5,526 bases of DNA, from assembly GCA_003155565.1 (NCBI GenBank), contig PMDM01000115.1:1011-6536 (forward strand), in the 5' to 3' direction. This document shows positions 1 to 5,407 of this stretch, in pieces. Made by a program: the position numbers and the translations under genes. Positions within the stretch are counted from its first letter, which is position 1. Each line of letters starts with the position of its first letter. Below the pieces are notes generated by a model. That model did no database searches, had not been told where the DNA came from, and worked only from the letters and a program-made list of their open reading frames with translations. This stretch comes from Methylococcaceae bacterium (GTDB lineage: Bacteria; Pseudomonadota; Gammaproteobacteria; Methylococcales; Methylomonadaceae).

Positions 1-288
1 AAGACACTTTACTAATTCAGCAAAGCGGTTAGTGGCCTGACTGGGCTGCGATGTGGCCGTAAGCCATGAAAATGTCGGTTGCGTAAGAGATAGTGCCCTT
101 ACATAAAGCGAATTGAAGCCGCTATCTCCGACAATCATGATGATTTGGGCCGCCATCGGCTCCCATAGGTTAATAACCTCATCGACGACGCTTTCAGAAT
201 GAAGTGGCGTCAGGTTTTCGATTAAATGATGTCGGTTAAGGGTGCTAATTTTCAATTGGGGAAATTCAATAATAGGTTCATGCGGCAT
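1..288 (-). CDS. Hypothetical protein, N-terminal 96 residues (runs off left edge)
   Basis: An open frame runs from an ATG at 288 down to base 1 without a stop, so the 3' end lies outside the window. The visible 96 residues begin MPHEPIIEF and are soluble, with no signal peptide or clear membrane segment. Residues 37-72 look like a helical domain containing LWEPMAAQIIMIVGDSGF, followed by LYVRALSLTQPTFSWL. The codon pattern and dense, plausible protein sequence support a real gene. A GTG one codon upstream (291) is an alternative start. There is no good Shine-Dalgarno sequence directly before either codon; the nearest strong one (355-359) serves an ATG at 348 that is in the same frame but separated by a TAG at 307-309. 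The gene may therefore have a shortened start, a leader peptide, or a nonsense mutation. I do not recognise the family with confidence and assign no function. Confidence 0.6.
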   Translation of the reverse strand, partial: MPHEPIIEFPQLKISTLNRHHLIENLTPLHSESVVDEVINLWEPMAAQIIMIVGDSGFNSLYVRALSLTQPTFSWLTATSQPSQATNRFAELVKCL

Positions 289-306
289 CACCCAGGAAAG
301 GTCAGT

Positions 307-348
307 CTAATTTTCAATTACGACACTGACTATTATAGTGATGATCAT
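307..348 (-). other. Possible 13-codon leader ORF or interrupted N-terminus
   Basis: An ATG at 348 is preceded by a strong Shine-Dalgarno sequence (AAGGA at 359-355, 6-nt spacing). It encodes MIITIIVSVVIEN and ends at TAG 309-307. The frame is the same as that of the downstream hypothetical gene starting at 288, with only six sense codons between the stop and that ATG. It could be a leader peptide coupling translation to the next gene, or the true start of that gene interrupted by a nonsense codon. It is also compatible with chance, because the predicted -10 box at 332-337 overlaps it. Confidence 0.35.
332..337 (-). promoter_or_regulatory. Candidate -10 box upstream of the left-edge gene
   Basis: On the minus strand this is a perfect TATAAT, 44 nt upstream of the ATG at 288, which would give a leader of roughly 37 nt. 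No convincing -35 hexamer lies 16-18 nt further upstream, so the promoter would need an activator or is a chance match in AT-rich DNA. It lies inside the 13-codon ORF at 307-348, so if transcription begins here that ORF is not translated from this transcript. Confidence 0.35.
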
Positions 349-398
349 TGCCTTTCCTTGGATTAATCAGTTAAGTTCCCCAGTGTTTTGAATATGGC

Positions 399-590
399 TC
401 AAGTTCTCGCCGGATCGTCAGGTAGAAAAATCTCGTGGAAAAAAGTCTCTACTTGGTCTAACATAAGAAGACACCCTGGACAGTTTACTTGGTCTCGATC
501 AGACCAATCTACCGTGTGCAAGCCTTCTGCTATAGACATTCCACAACAACTCTGAGCATTGTTTCCAGTTTTGCTGGCATAGTGTACCAT
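399..590 (-). CDS. Small Cys/His protein, putative zinc ribbon (63 aa)
   Basis: This is a short gene of 63 codons beginning MVHYASKTG. The start is set by a perfect GGAGG at 600-596 with 5-nt spacing to the ATG at 590. The GTG one codon upstream would be only 2 nt from it. The product has a conserved-looking metal pattern: His3 in VHYAS, then a Cys-Cys-Gly at residues 15-17, an intervening T-V-D segment, and VNCPGCL (CxxC at 37-40). The order HxA...CG...VxCxxC resembles small zinc-ribbon proteins known from phages and diverse bacteria, several of them of unknown function. No membrane segment or signal peptide is present. It lies 110 nt upstream of the left-edge hypothetical gene on the same strand and could be co-transcribed with it. 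Function is unknown; zinc binding is inferred from the spacing of the Cys and His residues. Confidence 0.6.
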   Translation of the reverse strand: MVHYASKTGNNAQSCCGMSIAEGLHTVDWSDRDQVNCPGCLLMLDQVETFFHEIFLPDDPART

Positions 591-595
591 CACCG

Positions 596-600
596 CCTCC
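596..600 (-). promoter_or_regulatory. Ribosome binding site of the small Cys/His gene
   Basis: GGAGG on the minus strand ends 5 nt before the ATG at 590. It is the best Shine-Dalgarno match in the left third of the window. It supports that this short frame is translated and places the start at the ATG, not at the adjacent GTG at 593. Confidence 0.6.
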
Positions 601-659
601 AGTCTAGCGATTATCCTAAGAAGCCGTATTTAAGATTACCATAAGCTTTCTTTGCGTTC

Positions 660-675
660 TGTGCGGTAACGCACA
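660..675. repeat. Perfect 6-bp palindrome with GTAA centre
   Basis: TGTGCG, GTAA, CGCACA form a perfect inverted repeat. As RNA read on the plus strand it would be a 6-bp hairpin capped by a GNRA-type tetraloop (GUAA). It lies 48 nt before the readable part of the Crp/Fnr remnant at 724 and about 60 nt upstream of the Shine-Dalgarno of the minus-strand small gene. It could be a regulator binding site for either. No run of T follows on the plus strand, so it is not a typical terminator. Confidence 0.4.
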
Positions 676-720
676 TATGAAAAACGGTTAATTAAGCATC
701 AAGATGACCCACACTAACAG

Positions 721-846
721 TACTTGCAGGAAGCAAGGTTGATCGAATATAGCCGTGGGCGCATCACGGTGTTGGATCGTCCAGGGTTGGAAGCGTGGGT
801 CTGCGAGTGCTACCAAGCGGTCAAAACCGAATTCGACCGCCCGTAA
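721..846 (+). pseudogene. C-terminal stub of a Crp/Fnr-family transcriptional regulator
   Basis: From about 724 to the TAA at 844-846 the plus strand encodes 40 residues, LQEARLIEYSRGRITVLDRP and then GLEAWVCECYQAVKTEFDRP. This is the characteristic C-terminus of one Crp/Fnr subgroup: the end of the winged helix-turn-helix (wing YSRGRITVLD) and the tail GLEAxVCECYxxVKxEFDR. The in-frame codon at 715-717 is TAA. No cyclic-nucleotide-binding domain or recognition helix is encoded upstream; the few bases before it (704-723) give only broken, frame-shifted traces. The remnant is about one sixth of a usual regulator of roughly 230 residues. It ends at the natural stop, so the loss removed the 5' part by deletion or replacement. 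It is the only protein-coding signal I see on the plus strand and is not expected to be functional. Confidence 0.75.
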
Positions 847-1137
847 CCCCGAGTGAAGCAGCGCGACCTTAAAGAATCCCTAAATGTGAAACATTTGGGT
901 TAGCATAAAACAAAAGCGGAGCGTAACGGTTGCAAATCATTCAAGCCCTAAAAAAACCAGTCGCGACCCAATTTAATTTTGACAGTTTTGAATGTCAGTT
1001 TTTGACCTTTTGAAGGTCTGCAATCAGAAATATTGACTGGCTGGATATGGCCGTTGATTGAAATTCAATTTTTCAGGCGATCTGCTTTGCGAATGTCAGC
1101 AACGACACCAAAAATGACTCTCCACATCAGTTAAGAT
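847..1137. other. Gene-free stretch with small inverted and direct repeats
   Basis: I see no supportable gene in either strand here. The stretch holds a hairpin just after the Crp/Fnr stub (879-899), a TGACA/TGTCA inverted pair (980-984 and 993-997), a 6-bp stem with a 3-nt loop (GACCTT at 1004-1009, AAGGTC at 1013-1018), an ATTGAA-A-TTCAAT palindrome (1057-1069), and a direct repeat GAATGTCAG (990-998 and 1091-1099). The density of TGAC/GTCA motifs could be the relic of a mobile-element end, but no transposase fragment is readable. Confidence 0.4.
879..899. terminator. Hairpin after the Crp/Fnr remnant, possible old terminator
   Basis: Nine consecutive pairs (CCTAAATGT with ACATTTGGG, one G-T wobble) enclose a 3-nt loop, 33 bases past the TAA of the Crp/Fnr remnant. 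Placement fits a terminator for that former gene. However, the plus strand lacks a T-run after the stem, and the minus strand offers only a weak one (ATTCTTT). It may be inactive or simply a palindrome. Confidence 0.35.
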
Positions 1138-1255
1138 CTAGGGGCTGTTCTCAATTAACCATAACCTATTGAATTTAAATAATTTTCGAAATATAGGTTA
1201 TTTTATAACACATTGATTTTTATTAAAAAATATTTTAATTGAGAACAGCCCCTAG
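1138..1255. mobile_element. MITE-like element, 118 bp with 21-bp perfect terminal inverted repeats
   Basis: The ends at 1138-1158 and 1235-1255 are perfect 21-bp inverted repeats, reading inward CTAGGGGCTGTTCTC then AATTAA. The outermost CTAG is itself palindromic, so it can be read as a 4-bp target duplication flanking 17-bp ends, or TA as a 2-bp duplication flanking an 18-bp GGGGCTGTTC end. Both styles occur in the IS5 superfamily. The 76-bp interior is very AT-rich, encodes nothing, and holds a second inverted pair, ATAACCTAT (1161-1169) and ATAGGTTAT (1193-1201). These traits fit a miniature inverted-repeat transposable element mobilised in trans. As RNA it would form a long hairpin, and on the minus strand it lies 110 nt past the permease stop, so it might also end transcription of the permease operon. 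Assignment to a specific IS family is tentative. Confidence 0.75.
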
Positions 1256-1257
1256 TG

Positions 1258-1324
1258 TGCAACAGATGCAAATAGCTGTGCAGAACCTATGCAATTGAGT
1301 GTGCAAGTGAATGCAATTATGCAA
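1258..1324. repeat. Seven TGCAA-type repeats spaced near one helical turn
   Basis: TGCAA occurs at 1258, 1267, 1290, 1302, 1312 and 1320, with TGCAG at 1279. The spacings of 9, 12, 11, 12, 10 and 8 bases average about 10. The array lies between the MITE and the 3' end of the permease operon, in DNA with no gene. It could be a phased protein-binding array, a degenerate tandem repeat, or chance in biased sequence. No strong intrinsic terminator for the permease operon is visible in 1256-1365. Confidence 0.45.
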
Positions 1325-1365
1325 TGGTGCTTGTGTGACCCACTAAATTTCACATAGAACCTTTT

Positions 1366-2565
1366 TTATTCTGAATGTAATGCCTGTAACGGGTCTAAAT
1401 GAGCCGCTTTGATCGCAGGTATCACCCCTGAAATGATGCCTATAGACAAAGAAAGGGCAAAAGCGGCGGCAACGTACATCCATGCCAGTTCAGTCGGCAG
1501 GGCTGGAACAAGTTTGCCGATTAACTCGACTATACCAATCCCGGTTACTACGCCAATCAGCCCACCCGCGGCACTTAGCGTTAGGGCTTCACACAAAAAT
1601 AGCCTGAAAATTATTTTTCTTTCCGCACCTATGGCCCTAAGCAGGCCAATCTCGGAAACCCGTTCTGAAACGGCTATGGTCATAATGGTTATGATCCCAA
1701 CTGAACCGACCAATAAAGAAATCCCTCCTAAAGCCGCTACAGCCATCGTTAGAATATTCAGGATTGAATCCATGCTTTCCAGCATTTGATTTTGGGTAAC
1801 CAAGGTAAAATCCTCCCTACCGTGCCTGGCGATTAGCATCTGTTTAATGCTTTTTTGCACGGTTGCAACCGATACGTTATTTCCATACAACAAATCTATT
1901 TCCATCAGGCTATCCCTATCGAACATCTCCAATGCTTTTGCTGCCGGAATATAGACAGTATCATCCATATCAAAACCCAGCATCTGGCCTTTTTTTTCCA
2001 TCACACCAATCACTCGATAACGGTCTGTTCCAATTCGCACACGTTTACCCAAAGGATTGACCTGACCGAATAACTCGGCTGCCAGCTTATCTCCCAGAAC
2101 CGCGAAAGCCCGTGGGTTTGTATCCTCACCTGAAGGCAAAAATCGACCTAATACGGGTCGTATTTTCCATAATTGTGGGACGGCATCCCCAACTCCAATT
2201 ACGTTGCTGCGCCGCTGCTTGTTATCAGTTTCAACCCGCGCATTACCTTGTACTACAGGTACGACCGCAAGAATTCCGCCTATCTTACCCAAGCTGCTTG
2301 CATCTGACATTGATAAGGGACGTACCGTACTTATCGTGGCTCCAGAAAGACCAAAAGTGGATTTTTTTCCTGGGTGAACGCCAATTAAATTCGTTCCGAA
2401 CTGGGTGAATTCAGCAATCACGAAACTATGGAGACCACGACCTAATGATGTCAGGATGATGACCGCAGCTATACCGATAATCAATCCTAAAGCAGTTAGC
2501 GCAGACCGCAGCTTATGGGAAGTAATCGTCCGGTATGACAACAAAAATATGTCGAGGTAACTCAT
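1366..2565 (-). CDS. MacB/FtsX-type ABC transporter permease (second of pair)
   Basis: This 399-residue inner-membrane permease has the MacB layout: a first membrane helix (about residues 21-41), a large periplasmic domain (about 42-270, including the EFxxxGTNLIGVHPG start, LGDKLAAELFG and YRVIGVMEKKG), then three more helices (about 273-297, 322-350, 360-384). The cytoplasmic segment ERVSEIGLLRAIGA (301-314) is the conserved coupling region that contacts the ATPase. The C-terminus PAIKAAHLDPLQAL is typical. It lacks the N-terminal nucleotide-binding domain of fused MacB (about 650 residues). Family members use ATP hydrolysis to drive periplasmic export of peptides, antibiotics or lipoproteins; substrate here is unknown. 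The ATG lies 2 nt after the stop of the upstream paralogue and has no clear Shine-Dalgarno sequence, so translation is probably coupled. The two proteins likely form a heterodimer. Confidence 0.9.
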   Translation of the reverse strand: MSYLDIFLLSYRTITSHKLRSALTALGLIIGIAAVIILTSLGRGLHSFVIAEFTQFGTNLIGVHPGKKSTFGLSGATISTVRPLSMSDASSLGKIGGILAVVPVVQGNARVETDNKQRRSNVIGVGDAVPQLWKIRPVLGRFLPSGEDTNPRAFAVLGDKLAAELFGQVNPLGKRVRIGTDRYRVIGVMEKKGQMLGFDMDDTVYIPAAKALEMFDRDSLMEIDLLYGNNVSVATVQKSIKQMLIARHGREDFTLVTQNQMLESMDSILNILTMAVAALGGISLLVGSVGIITIMTIAVSERVSEIGLLRAIGAERKIIFRLFLCEALTLSAAGGLIGVVTGIGIVELIGKLVPALPTELAWMYVAAAFALSLSIGIISGVIPAIKAAHLDPLQALHSE

Positions 2566-2567
2566 GA

Positions 2568-3773
2568 TTATCGCTTCGCTAGCGCGGAAATGGGATCAAG
2601 CCTAGCCGCTTTGCGGGCAGGAAGTACGCCAAACAATAGGCCAGTCAAGATTGAAACGCCCAAGGCTGACACCAAGCCCCACTCCGGAAGATCAATAGGA
2701 AACTTCGGATAAACTGCCTGTAATACTGAAATGACCAATTGACCGAGGAACAAGCCGACCAACGCACCTGCCAATGACAGCAACATCGCCTCTGCCAAAA
2801 AAAGCCACTGCACCTGACCTTGGGATGCCCCCAACGCCTTTAGCAAACCAATTTCCGCAGTTCGTTGGGTAACACTGACTAACATGACATTCATAACCAG
2901 CACCCCCGCTACAATAAGGCTAATACTGCCAATACAGGCCACAGCAATGGTTAGCGCTGTCAGAATTTTATTGAACGCGCTTACTACACTGTCCTGTGTG
3001 ATAATAGTTATATCCTCTTCGCCCTCATGACGAAGCTTGATGATCTTTTTGACCTCATCCACCGCCTTTAACATCGCTTCCCTGGATTTGGTTTCGATCA
3101 AAATCCGGAATAAGGATTGGGTGTCGAATAAGGCTTGGGCGGAAGCGACGGGTATAATCACCATTTCATCAAAATCGACACCTATGGATTGGCCTTCCGA
3201 AGCCAGGATGCCGATAACCCGAAAGCGCCTGTCATTGATACGCAACCACTGGCCTAGTGCCGGCGTATTGGCAAATAATTGCTCACGAATCGTTTGGCCG
3301 ATTACGCAAATAGATAAGGCTTCACCGACCTCAGCTTTTGGCAAAAAACTGCCTTGCGCCATAGTTAGATGCCGCACCCGCAAGAGATCATGCGTTGATC
3401 CAAACACATTGGTTTCCCGCTCTAGCCCAGCAGCCGTAACCGGTGCAGAACCTATCGTTAGCGGCGCAATGGCGGCAATATAAGGACTATGCAACAAAGA
3501 TTCTGCGTCTTCTAAGGTTAAATCCCTCGGCGTTTCACCAAACAGCGGCGGAGCGCCGCCTGTGGTTTCCGTCCGCCCTGGCAGAACGATGACAAGATGC
3601 GTGCCCAAGGCTTCAAACTCATTCACAATATAACTGCGTGCACTTTCGCTGAGTGCAATCAGCACCGTTACCGAAGTCACGCCTATGCTCATTGCCAAGA
3701 CAATTAATGCCGTCCGCAATAGCTGGGACTTTATCGAATTGAACGCGTGGTGGAATGTGTCCGCAAGGAGCAT
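2568..3773 (-). CDS. MacB/FtsX-type ABC transporter permease (first of pair)
   Basis: This 401-residue permease has the same architecture as its downstream neighbour: membrane helix at about 21-41, periplasmic MacB-like core (about 42-268, with EFEALGTHLVIVLPG, ICVIGQTIREQLF and FRVIGILASEG), then helices at about 272-298, 324-350 and 366-386. The coupling segment QRTAEIGLLKALGA (303-316) and the C-terminal LPARKAARLDPISAL are intact, so nothing suggests decay. It acts in the inner membrane and needs a separate LolD/MacB-type ATPase, absent from the window; a HlyD/MacA-like adaptor is also absent. The ATG at 3773 is supported by AGGA at 3784-3781. The gene follows pyk by 88 nt and overlaps no other gene; the pair looks like an old tandem duplication. 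Substrate is not deducible. Confidence 0.9.
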   Translation of the reverse strand: MLLADTFHHAFNSIKSQLLRTALIVLAMSIGVTSVTVLIALSESARSYIVNEFEALGTHLVIVLPGRTETTGGAPPLFGETPRDLTLEDAESLLHSPYIAAIAPLTIGSAPVTAAGLERETNVFGSTHDLLRVRHLTMAQGSFLPKAEVGEALSICVIGQTIREQLFANTPALGQWLRINDRRFRVIGILASEGQSIGVDFDEMVIIPVASAQALFDTQSLFRILIETKSREAMLKAVDEVKKIIKLRHEGEEDITIITQDSVVSAFNKILTALTIAVACIGSISLIVAGVLVMNVMLVSVTQRTAEIGLLKALGASQGQVQWLFLAEAMLLSLAGALVGLFLGQLVISVLQAVYPKFPIDLPEWGLVSALGVSILTGLLFGVLPARKAARLDPISALAKR

Positions 3774-3780
3774 GTCAACA

Positions 3781-3784
3781 TCCT
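3781..3784 (-). promoter_or_regulatory. Ribosome binding site of the first permease
   Basis: AGGA (within CAGGA) on the minus strand precedes the ATG at 3773 by 7 nt, which is normal spacing. It supports this start for the first permease. The second permease has no comparable site and likely depends on coupling. Confidence 0.5.
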
Positions 3785-3805
3785 GAATTAGTACAGCTTA
3801 ATCAA

Positions 3806-3832
3806 AATCAATAGGGTCTGACCCCTTTGATT
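3806..3832. repeat. REP-like imperfect palindrome between pyk and permease
   Basis: AATCAA, a 2-bp mismatch, GGGTC, a central T, GACCC, a 2-bp mismatch and TTGATT make a 27-bp imperfect palindrome with 11 matched pairs per arm. The core resembles the GGGGTCAGACCCC palindromes often scattered between genes in proteobacteria and associated with REP-type or transposon-related sequences. A further GACCCC copy follows at 3833-3838. It lies 30 nt past the pyk stop and 33 nt before the first permease. Read on the minus strand it is followed by TTTTGATT, so it may also attenuate transcription from pyk into the permeases. Confidence 0.5.
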
Positions 3833-3861
3833 GACCCCAGATATGCATTGATATGCTAAAA

Positions 3862-5346
3862 CTATTCAACCTTCCTGATTTGAAGCGTATCAATGACCTT
3901 GTCTTTGGCGAGGGCATTACTGATAACAATGAGTGTCTGTCCATCCTTAACCCATTTTTGCCGCTTTAAATAAGCGAACGCGTTCTTAATCGTATCTTCC
4001 GGATCTTCGGAAAACGCCATTTCAAAAGGCTCTACACCCCACAGAATCAAAAGATTCCTGAACAATTCCGGTATATCCGTAAAGGCATAAATAGGCACTT
4101 TGGGCCGCAATGACGACAACATTCGCACCAAATAACCGCTTCGGGAAAAAACCACGATGCCGCAGTTTTCTATGTCATTCGCTAGATAGACGGCCGAACG
4201 CAGCATTTTTCCTTTCGGAGTCGGCAAATGCAGCTCTTTAGTCGGTTCATCGTTATGCAAACTCTCGATGCGACGGGCGATTCTGTTAAACACTTTCACG
4301 CATTCTACCGGATACTTGCCGGTCGTCGTCTCACCGGACAACATAATGGCATCCGTTTTTTCCAAGACCGCGTTCGCTATATCGGAAACCTCGGCCCGAG
4401 TAGGAACGGGGGCAGAAATCATCGACTCCAGCATGTGTGTCGCAACAATGACGGGGCGGCTTTTCTTGATACAGGACTTGATGACCTGATGCTGGATAAT
4501 GGGTAACTCCTCATACGGACATTCGATACCCAAATCGCCTCTGGCGACCATTATCCCGTCACTGGCTTCAATGATCTCCTCGATATTACTGATGGCCTGC
4601 TGATCTTCGATTTTCGCAATGATTCGCGCTTTTGAGCCCTGCTCGGTTAAAACTGCACGTAACGAGTGCAGCGCCTCGGCATCACGGACAAATGACAGCG
4701 CAATAAAATCGATGCCCTCATCCAGTCCAATGGCAAGATCGCCCTGATCTTTTTCGGTTAAAGATGGCAGCCCCACTCGAACGCCGGGCAGATTAATATG
4801 CCGGCGGTTGCCCAATTGCCCTGGAATGATCACTTGGCAACGAATTCTGCCATCCAGCGTTGCGATGACCTGCATCCGAATCAAGCCACTGTCGACAAGA
4901 ACCGTATCACCCACGGATACGTCATTAATCAGGTTCGGGTAGTTGACATTAACACATTTTATGACTTCCAGGCTGGTATCACTGGTGGGTGCAGTCATTA
5001 GAAAGTCAAATAGTTGTCCCTGCTCCAGATAAATCGGTTCACCGATATCGCCGGTACGGATTTCAGGGCCTTTAATATCCATCATAATGCCGATCTGACG
5101 GCCAGTTTCTCCGCAAACCCGTTTGATCTGCTGGATGATCCCACGCGTCCATTCATGGGTGGCGTGCGCCATATTGATACGACAAATATCGACACGCTCA
5201 TTGATTAACTCTTTCAAAACGTCATCGATTGATGTTGCAGGCCCGATAGTAAATATGATTTTGGTCTGGCGATACTTCATCTCCAGCGTTGGATTGTCCA
5301 TAATCACATTGGAAGCCGACAGCGATGTGTTTTTATTAGGCTGCAT
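3862..5346 (-). CDS. pyk: Pyruvate kinase
   Basis: This 494-residue enzyme transfers phosphate from phosphoenolpyruvate to ADP in the last step of glycolysis, in the cytoplasm. The order is complete: short N-terminal extension, barrel start TKIIFTIGPAT (about 28-38), B domain (about 97-195), barrel second half, and C-terminal domain (about 370-494). Catalytic and ligand residues are present: R56 and N58 in RINMAHAT, D90, K92 and E95 in DIKGPEIRTG, K245 and E247 in AKIED, R269 and D271 in VARGDLGIE, T303 in ATHMLES, and TRAEVSD (316-322). Unusual residues are Ala60 in place of the potassium-liganding Ser, Ile91 in place of Thr, His304 in place of the common Gln, and SRSGYLV (401-407) where effector-bound enzymes have a TxSGR(S/T) phosphate loop. 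I chose the ATG at 5346 because AGGTG precedes it by 8 nt. A TTG at 5379 would add 11 residues but lacks a Shine-Dalgarno sequence. Confidence 0.95.
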   Translation of the reverse strand: MQPNKNTSLSASNVIMDNPTLEMKYRQTKIIFTIGPATSIDDVLKELINERVDICRINMAHATHEWTRGIIQQIKRVCGETGRQIGIMMDIKGPEIRTGDIGEPIYLEQGQLFDFLMTAPTSDTSLEVIKCVNVNYPNLINDVSVGDTVLVDSGLIRMQVIATLDGRIRCQVIIPGQLGNRRHINLPGVRVGLPSLTEKDQGDLAIGLDEGIDFIALSFVRDAEALHSLRAVLTEQGSKARIIAKIEDQQAISNIEEIIEASDGIMVARGDLGIECPYEELPIIQHQVIKSCIKKSRPVIVATHMLESMISAPVPTRAEVSDIANAVLEKTDAIMLSGETTTGKYPVECVKVFNRIARRIESLHNDEPTKELHLPTPKGKMLRSAVYLANDIENCGIVVFSRSGYLVRMLSSLRPKVPIYAFTDIPELFRNLLILWGVEPFEMAFSEDPEDTIKNAFAYLKRQKWVKDGQTLIVISNALAKDKVIDTLQIRKVE

Positions 5347-5354
5347 GTTAGAAA

Positions 5355-5359
5355 CACCT
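5355..5359 (-). promoter_or_regulatory. Ribosome binding site deciding the pyk start
   Basis: AGGTG on the minus strand ends 8 nt before the ATG at 5346. The alternative upstream TTG (5379) is preceded only by AT-rich sequence. This places the translation start at 5346, giving a 494-residue protein. Confidence 0.5.
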
Positions 5360-5407
5360 GGTTTGAGTTTGAGTGACAATTAGACACTATTTTTTGCCGT
5401 CGGCATG

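Noticed and set aside
676..690. Tiny plus-strand ORF starting ATGAAAAAC
   Set aside because: It ends after four codons and has no ribosome binding site; not a gene.
979..984. TTGACA as a -35 promoter box
   Set aside because: No acceptable -10 hexamer occurs 16-18 bases downstream and no gene follows on the plus strand.
1258..1324. TGCAA cluster as a CRISPR array
   Set aside because: Units are only 5 bp with spacing under 13 bp, with no spacers of CRISPR length and no cas genes.
1356..1366. Intrinsic terminator right after the second permease stop
   Set aside because: There is a run of A on the minus strand after the stop but no stem before it and no T-run, so no intrinsic terminator can be supported here.
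1409..2408. Plus-strand open frames opposite the second permease
   Set aside because: They are antisense shadows of a clear MacB-type permease, with no family resemblance and no good ribosome sites.
3037..3483. 148-codon plus-strand frame opposite the first permease
   Set aside because: Its sequence is explained by the codon pattern of the permease on the other strand; low plausibility as a protein.
5347..5379. TTG start giving pyk an 11-residue longer N-terminus
   Set aside because: No Shine-Dalgarno sequence precedes the TTG, whereas the ATG at 5346 has AGGTG at good spacing; the extra residues are outside the family core.
4228..5383. Several plus-strand frames opposite pyk
   Set aside because: All lie within the pyruvate kinase gene in antisense and show no recognisable domain.
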